Assembly: GCA_030373045.1 (NCBI GenBank)
Contig: JAUCPW010000047.1
Location: 1 to 64,000, forward strand
Length of the DNA: 64,000 nucleotides
Direction: 5' to 3'
Source: Candidatus Fermentibacter sp.
Lineage (GTDB): Bacteria; Fermentibacterota; Fermentibacteria; Fermentibacterales; Fermentibacteraceae
The position numbers and the translations under genes were made by a program. Shown piece after piece: positions 31,410 through 39,534 of this stretch (the stretch's first letter is position 1; each line of letters opens with the position of its first letter). The notes under the pieces are model-generated. The model searched no databases, was not told the DNA's origin, and worked only from the letters and a program-made list of their open reading frames with translations.

Positions 31410-33232
31410 CCGGGACCGATGTCCTGGTGATCGGTGGCGGTCACGCGGGGGCCGAGGCGGCCCTGGCGGCCGCCAGGATGGGTGCGCGGACCGCGATGGT
31501 GACGATGAATGCCGCGAGGATAGGGATGCTCTCGTGCAACCCGTCGGTGGGGGGCGTCGCCAAGGGCACCATGGTCCGGGAGATAGACGCGCTCGGCGGT
31601 GTGATGGGCGAAGCGGCCGATTTCGCCTCGATCCAGTTCAGGATGCTCAACAGGAGCAGGGGGCCGGCGGTCTGGGGACCCCGGGTCCAGTGCGACGGGA
31701 GTGCATACTCCTCTTTCGTGAGAGGGGCTCTCCGGTCATCCGGAGTCGAGGTCGTCGAGGGAGAGGTGGAGCAGTTCCGATGGGCGGGCGACAGGGCGAT
31801 GTCGGCGGTGCTTTCTGCGGGGGGCGCCATCTGTTTCAGGACAGCCGTCGTCGCGGCCGGCACGTTTCTCGGAGCGGTCCTGTTCCGGGGTCGCGAGAGA
31901 TGGAGCGGAGGAAGGGCCGGAGACAAGGCCTCGGATCGCCTCTGCGCGCACCTTTCCGGCAGAGGGTTCCACGTGGAACGCTTCAAGACCGGGACTCCTC
32001 CGAGGCTGCTCGCAGGGTCGATAGACTACGGCGCCCTCGAACAGCAGTCCGAGGAGGGCGCCTCTTGGCGGTTCTCGTCACGCGGCGGTGCGCGATTCAG
32101 CGACACCAGGGCGGTCTGCTTCACGACGAGAGCAGGTTGTCGCGCGATAGATACCGCCAGGTCGGGAATGGGCGGATCGCCGCTCTTCGACGGGTCGATC
32201 GGCGGCAGGGGGCCGCGATACTGCCCGAGCTTCGAGGACAAGGCCGCCAGGTTTCCCGACCGTCTCGAACACCCCGTGTTCCTGGAGCCGATGGGGATGG
32301 ACGGAAGGCTGGTCTACGCAGGGGGCATGTCCACCAGCCTTCCTCGGAGCACCCAGATCGAGATGATAAGGTCACTCCCCGGATGCGGTCGGGCCGTGGT
32401 CGCATCGTGGGGTTACGCCGTGGAGTACGGGTACTTCCCCGGGGAATGCATCGGGAGGGACCTGAGGCTGGTGGGAACGGACAACGTCTTCCTTGCGGGC
32501 CAGGTCTGCGGTACATCGGGATACGAAGAGGCAGCGGGGCTCGGGCTGGTTGCGGGAGCATGCGCCGCCCTTTCATCGGCGGGGGACGGCGGGCGCTTCC
32601 GACCGCAGGGAAGTGAGTCGTTCATAGGCGTGATGCTCGAGGACATAGCCGGAAGCAACCTGGAGGAGCCGTACCGCCTGTTCTCCTCGCGGGCTTCGAA
32701 CAGGCTCCACCTCAGACAGGACAACGCCGAGGCCAGGCTGCTCGCTCAGGCGGTTTCATCGGGGCTGTCCCGGCCCGGTGACGAAGCAAGGCTGAGAAGG
32801 ATGGAGCGGCAGCTCGAAGAGGCGCGGACCGTCCTGAACACGGAACGCGCCGGAGGCAGGCTGCTGGCGGATATGTGCAGAGTGACGGAGTTCGACGTGG
32901 AATCGCTCGGCGCGATGAGCGGGAGGCTGGGGGCGCTCGACCCGGGCGTCGTCTTCACCGCTGCGCTCGACGAGAGGTACATGGGACACGTGAGGCGTGC
33001 CGAGGGCAGGTTGCGTGAGGTGGAGAGGATGTCATCGGTCGATCTCTCCTGCGTGGAGGACTTCTCCTGCATGGAGGGGATAAGCTGGGAATCGAGGGAG
33101 AGGCTCCAGAAGGCCCGTCCGGCGAACATGGGGGAGGCCGCTCTCATCCCGGGCATGAGACCTTCCGACGTGGAAGGCCTTCTGATCGGCGTTCTGAGGA
33201 TGGTTCCACGTGGAACGAAGACAGGCGTCTGA
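31406..33232 (+). CDS. mnmG: tRNA uridine 5-carboxymethylaminomethyl modification enzyme MnmG
   Basis: 608 residues from the ATG at 31406, which overlaps the mnmE stop (ATGA). FAD-binding GGGHAGAEAALAAARMG lies near the start, with SCNPSVGGVAKGTMVREIDALGG, a MnmG signature. ERFKTGTPPRL and the C-terminal helical tRNA-binding domain follow. It carries a parS site in its coding sequence (31965-31980), read as F-H-V-E, and another near its end. Confidence 0.96.
   Translation: MTGTDVLVIGGGHAGAEAALAAARMGARTAMVTMNAARIGMLSCNPSVGGVAKGTMVREIDALGGVMGEAADFASIQFRMLNRSRGPAVWGPRVQCDGSAYSSFVRGALRSSGVEVVEGEVEQFRWAGDRAMSAVLSAGGAICFRTAVVAAGTFLGAVLFRGRERWSGGRAGDKASDRLCAHLSGRGFHVERFKTGTPPRLLAGSIDYGALEQQSEEGASWRFSSRGGARFSDTRAVCFTTRAGCRAIDTARSGMGGSPLFDGSIGGRGPRYCPSFEDKAARFPDRLEHPVFLEPMGMDGRLVYAGGMSTSLPRSTQIEMIRSLPGCGRAVVASWGYAVEYGYFPGECIGRDLRLVGTDNVFLAGQVCGTSGYEEAAGLGLVAGACAALSSAGDGGRFRPQGSESFIGVMLEDIAGSNLEEPYRLFSSRASNRLHLRQDNAEARLLAQAVSSGLSRPGDEARLRRMERQLEEARTVLNTERAGGRLLADMCRVTEFDVESLGAMSGRLGALDPGVVFTAALDERYMGHVRRAEGRLREVERMSSVDLSCVEDFSCMEGISWESRERLQKARPANMGEAALIPGMRPSDVEGLLIGVLRMVPRGTKTGV
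31965..31980. promoter_or_regulatory. parS: parS centromere-like site 1
   Basis: The 16-mer GGTTCCACGTGGAACG contains a perfect 14-base palindrome (31966-31979) matching the core of bacterial parS (TGTTCCACGTGGAACA type). It lies inside mnmG, about 1.9 kb upstream of parA. An identical 16-mer occurs at 33202. Confidence 0.85.
33202..33217. promoter_or_regulatory. parS: parS centromere-like site 2
   Basis: Identical to site 1 (GGTTCCACGTGGAACG), located at the overlap of the mnmG end and the rsmG start. The rsmG GTG (33210) is part of the palindrome. Two exact copies within 1.3 kb, adjacent to parAB, make chance very unlikely. Confidence 0.87.
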
Positions 33233-33854
33233 CAGCCCGGCAGCCGGAGAGGCTCCTCTCGGCATCCGGTTCCCGGAGGCTTTCCGGGATGCCGCCGGGA
33301 GCTTCATGGAGATGATCCGGGAGAGGAACCGGGTCATGAACCTTGTCGGGCCCGGCGAGACGGGACGGCTGTGGGAAAGGCACGTTCTCGAGTCTGCCGC
33401 CTTCTCCCTGCTGCTCGATCCATCGAAGCCCGTGGCGGACATCGGATCGGGTGCCGGATTCCCGGGGATGGTGCTCGCCATGCTCGGTTTCGATGTGATC
33501 CTGCTCGAGCCGCGCAGGAACAGGGCGCTCTTCCTCGAGTATGCCGCCGGCAGGCTGGGCCTCGGGAATGTTTCGGTCATCAGGAGCAGGCTCGAGGACT
33601 GGCCCGGGACTGCCCCGCAGTTCACCGCCCGGTCCCTCATGCCGGCCGGAGAGCTGGTCCGGCTCCTCGAAGAACTCGGTCATTCGTGCTCCGTCACGGT
33701 CAGGGTGCCCCCCGGGGAATCCGCGATGCCGGGCTGCGTGCGTACGCTGGATCTTCCCGTCCCTCCGCTTGACCGCCCGGGGGTTCTTGTGCAGTATCGC
33801 ATTCCGATCGTGCGGCCGTACGAGGCCGGAAGCACCCGAAAGGCCACTCCATGA
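33210..33854 (+). CDS. rsmG: 16S rRNA (guanine527-N7)-methyltransferase RsmG
   Basis: 214 residues from a GTG within the second parS palindrome. SAM-binding motif VADIGSGAGFPGMVLAM lies near residue 75. MEMIRERNRVMNLVGPG and LLEPRRNRALFLEYAA are also family features. The expected C-terminal end is somewhat divergent. It overlaps mnmG by 23 bases and parA by 4. It methylates G527 of 16S rRNA. Confidence 0.88.
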   Translation: MERRQASDSPAAGEAPLGIRFPEAFRDAAGSFMEMIRERNRVMNLVGPGETGRLWERHVLESAAFSLLLDPSKPVADIGSGAGFPGMVLAMLGFDVILLEPRRNRALFLEYAAGRLGLGNVSVIRSRLEDWPGTAPQFTARSLMPAGELVRLLEELGHSCSVTVRVPPGESAMPGCVRTLDLPVPPLDRPGVLVQYRIPIVRPYEAGSTRKATP

Positions 33855-34609
33855 GCAGGATCATCTCCGTATCGAATCAGAAGGGCGGCGTCGGAAAGAC
33901 CACCACCGTGATCAATCTCGCAGCCAGCCTCGCCGCATTCGAGAAGGATGTCCTCGTCGTGGACCTCGATCCGCAGGCCAACGCCACCAGCGGCATGGGC
34001 CTGCCCCTTCCGTCCCCGAAGAACATACATGCTCTCCTCGCCGGCCTCGCCGGCTTCGACGGGTCCGTGGTCGAGACCGGGTTCGAGGGGATGTCGGCGA
34101 TCCCGGGTTCGAGGGATCTGGCCGGCCTCGAGATAGACCTGGCCTCGCAGAAGGGCAGGGAGTTCTTCCTCCGCGACAGGCTGAGGGTCCCCGAAATGGA
34201 CAGGTTCGACTTCGTGCTGATAGACTGTCCTCCATCGCTCGGCCTGCTGACGATCAACGCGCTCGTGGCCGCCGACTCGGTGCTGCTCCCTCTCCAGAGC
34301 GAGTATTATGCCCTCGAGGGCCTGTCCCACCTCCTCGACACGATCCGGAGAGTCCGTCAGCTCTGGAATCCCGCCATCACCATGGAGGGGGTCCTGCTCA
34401 CTATGTACGACAGGCGCCTGAAGCTCAGCAGGGAGGTGGAGGCGGACGCGGAGGACCATCTCAGCGAGATGCTCCTCGGGACCAGGATACCCAGGAACGT
34501 ACGTCTCAGCGAGGCTCCCAGCTTCGGCAAGCCCGTCCTTCACTACGATGTCGAATCACCCGGCGCGAGATGCTATCTGCAGCTCGCCGAGGAGCTTATT
34601 TCGAGATGA
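33851..34609 (+). CDS. parA: Chromosome partitioning ATPase ParA (Soj)
   Basis: 252 residues. The deviant Walker A motif KGGVGKTT is in SNQKGGVGKTTTVINLAASL near residue 10. Walker A' is DLDPQANATSG and Walker B is FVLIDCPPSLGLLTINAL. It lacks an N-terminal HTH, so it is the chromosomal Soj type. It works with ParB on the two parS sites just upstream. Confidence 0.96.
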   Translation: MSRIISVSNQKGGVGKTTTVINLAASLAAFEKDVLVVDLDPQANATSGMGLPLPSPKNIHALLAGLAGFDGSVVETGFEGMSAIPGSRDLAGLEIDLASQKGREFFLRDRLRVPEMDRFDFVLIDCPPSLGLLTINALVAADSVLLPLQSEYYALEGLSHLLDTIRRVRQLWNPAITMEGVLLTMYDRRLKLSREVEADAEDHLSEMLLGTRIPRNVRLSEAPSFGKPVLHYDVESPGARCYLQLAEELISR

Positions 34610-34652
34610 TGCCGATCACGCACGGGATATCAAGGGCGGGCGGTGAACAGCC

Positions 34653-35501
34653 ATGACGCAGTTGAGGAAGAGGGCCCTGGGCAGGGGGCTCGAGGCGCTT
34701 CTCCCGTCAGTCGATCCGGCGGAACCCGGGCAGGTGGCTTCGGTCGACGTGGACCGGATCGAACCCAACCCCCACCAGCCGAGACGTGAATGGGACGAAG
34801 CGGACCTCCGCTCGCTCAGCGACTCGATCCGCGAGCAGGGAATACTCCAGCCGCTGGTTCTGAGGAAGCAGGGTCTCCGCTTCCAGGTGATCGCCGGGGA
34901 GAGGCGTCTCCGGGCTGCGCGGATGGCCGGGCTGAAGGAGGTCCCCGCCGTCATAAGGGAGGCGACGGACTCCCAGATGCTCGCCTGGGCGCTCGTCGAG
35001 AACATCCAGCGCAGGGATCTCGGGCCGCTGGAGAAGGCGGAGGCCTTCAGCAGGCTCTCTACTACCTTCTCTCTGACCCAGGAGGAGATGGGCAGGCAGA
35101 CCGGACTGGACCGCTCGACCGTCTCCAACCTCGTGAGGCTGCTGGAGCTCCCCGACCCTGTCAAGACGATGCTTCGCGACGGCAGGCTCGCCATGGGGCA
35201 CGGAAGGGCCCTCCTGGCCCTCCACGACGCCCGCACCATCGAAACCGCCGCCTCGCTGGCGGTCTCCAGGGACATGTCGGTGCGCCAGCTCGAGGAGCAC
35301 GTGAGGAGAGCCTCCCGCCAGCCCGCGGCCCGGAAGGCGCAGAAGCCCGTCGCACCGGCGGTTGCCGATCTCCAGGAGAAGCTTACCCGCAGGCTCGCGG
35401 CCCGCGTCAGGATAAGGGACAGGGGGGGCCGGGGGAGCATGATCGTGGAGTACTCGTCTCTCTCGGATCTCGAGAGGATTCTGGAGATAATAGGTGGCTG
35501 A
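34653..35501 (+). CDS. parB: Chromosome partitioning protein ParB (Spo0J)
   Basis: 282 residues. The N-terminal CTPase/ParB domain shows NPHQPRREWDEADLRSL, the GERRLRAARMAGL box and ENIQRRDL. The HTH is at DRSTVSNLVRLLELP. The C-terminal dimerisation domain is present. It binds the parS sites and recruits ParA. The start is the ATG after GGGCGG, 43 bases past parA. Confidence 0.95.
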   Translation: MTQLRKRALGRGLEALLPSVDPAEPGQVASVDVDRIEPNPHQPRREWDEADLRSLSDSIREQGILQPLVLRKQGLRFQVIAGERRLRAARMAGLKEVPAVIREATDSQMLAWALVENIQRRDLGPLEKAEAFSRLSTTFSLTQEEMGRQTGLDRSTVSNLVRLLELPDPVKTMLRDGRLAMGHGRALLALHDARTIETAASLAVSRDMSVRQLEEHVRRASRQPAARKAQKPVAPAVADLQEKLTRRLAARVRIRDRGGRGSMIVEYSSLSDLERILEIIGG

Positions 35502-35760
35502 GGAGGACCCGAGAGGCAGGCGCGAGGGCGCGCAGCCCGACTATCTCTTCAGGATGGCCTGGGAGGAGATAAACGAGCGCATGGCCAGGCTCAGGCTCGA
35601 CCTGGAGATGTCGGAGAGGGGCGACATGGGTCTCGAGGCGAGGCAGGCCCTCGCGAGAGAGCTGGTGGATCTCCAGGAGACCGTCGATGCCTTCGCGGAG
35701 CGGTGGATGGACTTCGAGAGGAGGCGGAAGGCGCTCGAAGACAGGCTGAAGGAACCCTAG
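35494..35760 (+). CDS. Small coiled-coil protein downstream of parB
   Basis: 88 residues from a GTG overlapping the parB stop by eight bases. It is charged and helical. Its C-terminal segment ELVDLQETVDAFAERWMDFE resembles a segment of the convergent neighbour at 35757 (ELDRLSSQVDLFADLWLHFH). This suggests the two are diverged paralogues. No known family recognised. Co-expression with parAB is likely. Confidence 0.65.
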   Translation: MAEEDPRGRREGAQPDYLFRMAWEEINERMARLRLDLEMSERGDMGLEARQALARELVDLQETVDAFAERWMDFERRRKALEDRLKEP

Positions 35761-36059
35761 CCCCTGCCCGCGTCCCTGCGTCCGCCCGTCCTGCCCGTGC
35801 CGACGGGCGTTTCCGTCTTCACATCCAGGTCGAACTCGTGGATGAGGGCTTCGTATCTCATGTGGAAGTGGAGCCAGAGATCGGCGAACAGGTCCACCTG
35901 GGAGGACAGGCGGTCGAGTTCGTGCGAGATCTCGTCTGCGTCGACCTGTTCCGGCGAGCCCGGATCGCCCGTGCCCGCCGCCCTCGAGAGCTTCCTGAAG
36001 TTGCGGTCGACGCTCTCCCAGCCCTTCTCGAAGCATGTCTCGGCAAGGTAGTCCTTCAC
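35757..36059 (-). CDS. Small coiled-coil protein, apparent paralogue of its convergent neighbour
   Basis: From the GTG at 36059, with GGAGGGG upstream, the protein has 100 residues. It starts VKDYLAETCFEKGWESVDR and has a charged helix, then ELDRLSSQVDLFADLWLHFH, and a basic glycine/arginine-rich tail. Its stop codon and that of the neighbour share the palindrome CTAG (35757-35760). Function unknown. The shared pattern EL--L---VD-FA--W--F--R--AL supports common ancestry with the 35494 gene. Confidence 0.6.
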   Translation of the reverse strand: MKDYLAETCFEKGWESVDRNFRKLSRAAGTGDPGSPEQVDADEISHELDRLSSQVDLFADLWLHFHMRYEALIHEFDLDVKTETPVGTGRTGGRRDAGRG

Positions 36060-36125
36060 CGCCCCTCCCGGGTGATAGCATGCACAATTTTCCTGCCTCC
36101 GGCATTCCAGCGCAAGGCCCCCGCG

Positions 36126-36155
36126 TTGACGGCGTTCTGAGCGCGCCGTTATAGT
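36126..36155 (+). promoter_or_regulatory. Promoter of the small ferredoxin gene
   Basis: TTGACG (36126-36131) and TATAGT (36150-36155) are separated by 18 bases, and the GTG start follows about 25 bases later with GAAGGGAG between. This is one of the clearest sigma70-type promoters in the window. Confidence 0.65.
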
Positions 36156-36180
36156 GCCGCACCACACGAAGGGAGCTGAC

Positions 36181-36348
36181 GTGGCGTACAAGATAGGCGA
36201 CAAGTGCATAGCGTGCGGAACCTGCAAGGACGAGTGCCCGGTCGAGGCCATAAGCGAGGGCAAGCCGTACAAGATCGATGACAGCAAGTGCATCGACTGC
36301 GGCGCCTGCGCCTCGGTCTGCCCGGTTGAGGCGATCGAAGCCCCCTAG
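36181..36348 (+). CDS. Bacterial-type 2[4Fe-4S] ferredoxin
   Basis: 55 residues from GTG 36181 (VAYKIGDKCIACGTCKDECP). The second cluster motif is CIDCGACASVCP. This is the classical clostridial ferredoxin with two CxxCxxCxxxCP motifs. It is monocistronic with its own promoter and terminator. It is a likely carrier for the aldehyde oxidoreductase and IorAB encoded elsewhere in the window. Confidence 0.95.
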   Translation: MAYKIGDKCIACGTCKDECPVEAISEGKPYKIDDSKCIDCGACASVCPVEAIEAP

Positions 36349-36374
36349 CCGGTTCGCGGCACGAATCGACGGAC

Positions 36375-36399
36375 ACCGCCGGACCCAGCGTCCGGCGGT
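36375..36399. terminator. Terminator hairpin between ferredoxin and the convergent deacetylase
   Basis: A perfect 10-base stem (36375-36384 with 36390-36399) with a 5-base loop lies in the 56-base gap between convergent stop codons. The symmetric G/C stem can serve both directions. Trailing U residues are few (TTCCCGTT). Confidence 0.65.
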
Positions 36400-36404
36400 T
36401 CCCG

Positions 36405-37244
36405 TTACGGGGGATCCATCCCCCGCGACGACTCCCGGCACAGCTCTGCCAGCGTGATGGAATCGAAACTCCCGAGCAGCCTCGAGAGAGCCCTCTGCAT
36501 CCTCGGTCCGCTGCCCAGGCCCTGCCTGAGTCTGACGATCCAGGGGAATCCCGCCTCACCGTCGAAGGGGGTGTCGAACTCCCAGGGATGGGCGTAGAGC
36601 ACCGGCGTCCTTCCGGCCGCACAGGCCCGCCGCAGGAGCCGGTGATGCACATGCATCGGCATGAAGCGCATCCATGCCCCTCCGGCCGCCGGAATCCTGA
36701 GCCCGAACACGGGCACGGAGGCAAGGGGCAGTTCGAGCAGGGCGCCGCCTTCGAGCCGGTACGGGATCAGGGGAGCGGCAGGGATGCCGTATCTGATCCT
36801 GGGGATGGGGAAGACGCTGCTGTCGTAAAGGAAGCCTGCAGACGACAGTTCTTCGGCGACCCAGGCGGAGTTCCGTTCGGTGACGCTGAAGCTCGGCGCC
36901 CGGTAGCCCCTCGGAAGGGGCAGCGAAAGCCTCGACCATGTCTCGAGGCACCTCCCGATGTCCGCCCTGAAGGCTACGCGGTCCATCGAGATAAGGCTTC
37001 CGTGGGCCCACCCGTGGCAGGCCAGCTCGTTCCCCGATCCCGTCACGGCCTCCCCGATCGAGGGCTCCGCCTCGAGGAGATCGCCCAGCACGAAGAAGGT
37101 GGCCCTGGCCCCGTACTCCGTCAGCATGTCGATCAGCCCGTCGACTAGGCCGGGGGATCTCCTGCGCCTTCGAGACGACAGAGGCGCGAAGCCGCCCGTG
37201 CAGACCGCGGCGGTCTGGAACCACTCCTCGACGTCTATGCTCAT
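36405..37244 (-). CDS. Polysaccharide deacetylase (NodB fold)
   Basis: 279 residues from the ATG at 37244 (MSIDVEEWFQTAAV). The metal-binding aspartate is in SIDVEEW, the HxxxH pair in CHGWAHGSL, and RGYRAPSFSV follows. This order and the DVEEWF start are those of the deacetylase group linked to exopolysaccharide and PEP-CTERM loci. It would remove N-acetyl groups from a surface sugar. An alternative start is the GTG at 37286. A degenerate duplication lies just upstream (37242-37412). Confidence 0.85.
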   Translation of the reverse strand: MSIDVEEWFQTAAVCTGGFAPLSSRRRRRSPGLVDGLIDMLTEYGARATFFVLGDLLEAEPSIGEAVTGSGNELACHGWAHGSLISMDRVAFRADIGRCLETWSRLSLPLPRGYRAPSFSVTERNSAWVAEELSSAGFLYDSSVFPIPRIRYGIPAAPLIPYRLEGGALLELPLASVPVFGLRIPAAGGAWMRFMPMHVHHRLLRRACAAGRTPVLYAHPWEFDTPFDGEAGFPWIVRLRQGLGSGPRMQRALSRLLGSFDSITLAELCRESSRGMDPP

Positions 37245-37412
37245 GGCTACTCTGCGAGAAATGCCACAGGCGGCATCGTCTCTCACAAGACGAGCCCTCC
37301 TCTGAATCCGTACTCCGCGTCGGAACTCATGGCCAGTCGGCGCGACATGCCACGGGATTCGCCGTTCCTCACCAGATGCGCCCTCCCCTGCGCCTGAACT
37401 CGGCGACGTCTT
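37242..37412. repeat. Degenerate tandem duplication (about 86-base period) at a gene junction
   Basis: Positions 37242-37326 and 37328-37412 align with roughly two thirds identity, best over the first 60 bases of each. Read on the minus strand, the two copies encode RGMSRRLAMSSD and CGISRRVAMSID. The second copy is the real start of the deacetylase. The first spans the end of the formyltransferase. It looks like an old duplication of the gene start, now decayed. Confidence 0.55.
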
Positions 37413-38181
37413 CCTTCGTGGGGAAGCCGTTCCTCGATCCCTCGCAGGATGGATTCGGACGTGTCGTCCAGGAGCCTTCGGCAACCATCAGGAGGCCTTC
37501 GGTGACCATTTCCGCCCCTGTCTGCTTGCACCGGCGTATCAGGGAATGGAGGGAGGTCGTCCGGCGGGAGACCGGGATCTCCCTCTGGAGGAGGATCTCC
37601 CCTCCATCCAGCTCGGCGGTCATGAGGTGCAGCGTCACTCCGGCGCGGGGCGGTTCCGAGAAGAGGGACCAGAAGGTCGGCAGCATCCCCCTGTTCACGG
37701 GGAGCAGGGCGGAGTGGAGATTCAGCGCGCAGATCGAAGGGATGGCCAGGGTCACCGGCCGGAGGATCTGCGGGCAGGCGATCGATACGATGACATCGGG
37801 CTCGAGGGCTTCCAGGACAGCCCTGCCCGCTTCGGAGTTCACACGGTCGATCGTGATGAAATCCGCCCCCGTCCTCGAGGCCGCCTGCGCCAGGGAATGG
37901 GGGGAGGCAGTTGGCGCGCGAAGCGCCGCTAGGATCTTCAGGAGGATCATCCACGACCCTCTCGCTGCGAATCCCAGAGGGCCGTAGAGGCCCAGGTACC
38001 GCGAGGAGTTCCTTCGGATGTCCCGCAGGGAGGCATGGCCGCCAAGCGATGCAACGGTGAAACGCCATCCCGGCAGGGACTCGACGATGCTCGCGACGGT
38101 CCGGGGGATCTCGAAGGGCTCGTCATCGCACAGCAGCACGACCCGGAGGCAGGGTCCGCCGGGGGATGGAGCCCGGGTCAA
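37369..38181 (-). CDS. Formyltransferase-family protein
   Basis: 270 residues from a TTG overlapping the upstream gene stop (TTGA). The formyltransferase core is visible: CALNLHSALLPVNRG holds the catalytic N-x-H-S, and VTLHLMTAELDGGEILLQ holds the catalytic aspartate region. It is shorter than Met-tRNA formyltransferase and lacks its C-terminal domain. This suggests N-formylation of an amino sugar, or another small-molecule target. Located between a deacetylase and a membrane protein, it may act in envelope glycan modification. Confidence 0.78.
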   Translation of the reverse strand: MTRAPSPGGPCLRVVLLCDDEPFEIPRTVASIVESLPGWRFTVASLGGHASLRDIRRNSSRYLGLYGPLGFAARGSWMILLKILAALRAPTASPHSLAQAASRTGADFITIDRVNSEAGRAVLEALEPDVIVSIACPQILRPVTLAIPSICALNLHSALLPVNRGMLPTFWSLFSEPPRAGVTLHLMTAELDGGEILLQREIPVSRRTTSLHSLIRRCKQTGAEMVTEGLLMVAEGSWTTRPNPSCEGSRNGFPTKEDVAEFRRRGGRIW

Positions 38182-38681
38182 GCCGACGGGCCGTCCGGCC
38201 TGGCGGCGAGGGCGAAGAGGTAGAACAGGCCCAGTATCAGAGTCAGGGCGGTGTAGAAGATCGGGGAGAGGAAGGCCGAACCGAGAGCCCAGAAGCCGAG
38301 CAGCAGGGGGCCGGCAGTCCTGAAATGTGCGCCTGCCGACAGACGCCTCGAGGCCGGCCGCTTCTTCATCCCGGCGAACAGATCCTCCGCGAAGCTGAAG
38401 AGGACGATGGAGATGGCGACCAGCGGCAGATGGAGGAAGACCCCGCCAGCCAGAGCCGAAGAATCTATGCAGGCGGCCGCGGCCGTCACCAGCGGGAGAA
38501 GCAGCATCCCTGCGACGAGGAAGAGGAAGCCGAGCCTGATGTGATCGTCGCAGTCGCAGACAACTCCACGGGCCTCCCTGGCCGCCAGCAGGCGGGAGAG
38601 GAGCAGCCTGGACAGCCTGAAAAGCGCCATCATCGCTGCCACTACCAACAGAACGATTCCGTAATCGGTCAGTCTCTGCAC
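38178..38681 (-). CDS. Membrane protein of unknown function
   Basis: 167 residues with about four hydrophobic segments (around 8-28, 50-70, 80-98 and 128-158). No family recognised. It contains VVCDCDDH after the first segment. The stop overlaps the formyltransferase start, so both are one operon. The 93 bases between it and the HAD gene show nothing notable. Confidence 0.72.
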   Translation of the reverse strand: MQRLTDYGIVLLVVAAMMALFRLSRLLLSRLLAAREARGVVCDCDDHIRLGFLFLVAGMLLLPLVTAAAACIDSSALAGGVFLHLPLVAISIVLFSFAEDLFAGMKKRPASRRLSAGAHFRTAGPLLLGFWALGSAFLSPIFYTALTLILGLFYLFALAARPDGPSA

Positions 38682-38774
38682 CTGCCCACACCCTCCGTCG
38701 TTCCGGGCATTATCACGAAGTGAGGCTCCGCGGGCAAGCCGGACCGGTACGGGGAGGGCCGGCCCGAGGCGGGA

Positions 38775-39467
38775 TCAGGGTCCGAGAAGCGGCAGCAGGC
38801 CGGATATGCCGTCCAGTGAGAAATCGGCATCGAGAGCTTCGCCTGCGTTGTGCGGCGCCCTGACGAGAACCGGCCTGAAGCCCCCCCGCCGGGCCGCCTC
38901 GAGCCCCTTCCATGCGTCCTCGAAGACCAGGGTGGATCCCGGAGGGGAGCCGATTGCATGAGCAGCAGCCAGGAAGATGTCCGGGCAGGGTTTGCGCGGG
39001 AGCGACTCTCCGCCGATGACAGGCGGCACCGGGGCTCCGGCCCGCATCAGGATGCCCTCCACCAGGCGGGAATCCGTGTTGGAGGCGATGGCGAACCTCC
39101 CGGCGAATACGGACGAAGAGAGGATCTCGAGGACGTAAGCCGCACCCGGCATGAGTCCGATCGCTCCGGAGAGGCAGAACGCCTCGTATGCGCGCTTCTG
39201 CAGGGAGGTCGCGCGGGCTTCGTCGATGCCCTGGCCGCCGTGCCTCGAGATGTGCCCCGGGAGTCCCTCGCCGAGGGAGGTCCAGTGGCGGAAGTACTCC
39301 TCCTCCGGGATGGAGACGCCCCAGGGCGCGAGAGCCTCGTTCCAGGAGGCCATGTAGAGGCGCTCGCTGTCGGCGATGACGCCGTCGAAGTCGAACAGCA
39401 GCCCGCCGGCCCGAAGGAGGTCGGCCCCGGTGAGCGGCGTGCACGGTTCTGGCCCGATCCCGTTCAT
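38775..39467 (-). CDS. HAD-superfamily hydrolase (beta-phosphoglucomutase/phosphatase type)
   Basis: 230 residues. Motif I is FDFDGVIADSE (DxDGV), motif II serine/threonine is in AIASNTDS, motif III lysine is in RKPCPDIFL, and motif IV is VFEDAWKGLEAARRGG. It is a subfamily I enzyme such as a sugar-phosphate phosphatase or phosphomutase; the substrate is unknown. It is divergent from ptb with a 67-base gap. Confidence 0.88.
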   Translation of the reverse strand: MNGIGPEPCTPLTGADLLRAGGLLFDFDGVIADSERLYMASWNEALAPWGVSIPEEEYFRHWTSLGEGLPGHISRHGGQGIDEARATSLQKRAYEAFCLSGAIGLMPGAAYVLEILSSSVFAGRFAIASNTDSRLVEGILMRAGAPVPPVIGGESLPRKPCPDIFLAAAHAIGSPPGSTLVFEDAWKGLEAARRGGFRPVLVRAPHNAGEALDADFSLDGISGLLPLLGP

Positions 39468-39534
39468 GTGCCCATAATAACCCGCTGGCTACGAACGGGT
39501 GATTCCCGTCCGCCCCAAATCCGGGAGGGGTGCA

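Noticed and set aside
32983-32990. Other CACGTG-containing sites as additional parS copies
   Set aside because: They match only the central hexamer and lack the flanking palindrome present at 31965 and 33202.
36405-37286. GTG at 37286 as the deacetylase start
   Set aside because: It has only a weak upstream site and adds 14 residues ahead of the conserved DVEEWF segment; the ATG at 37244 is preferred, though not certain.
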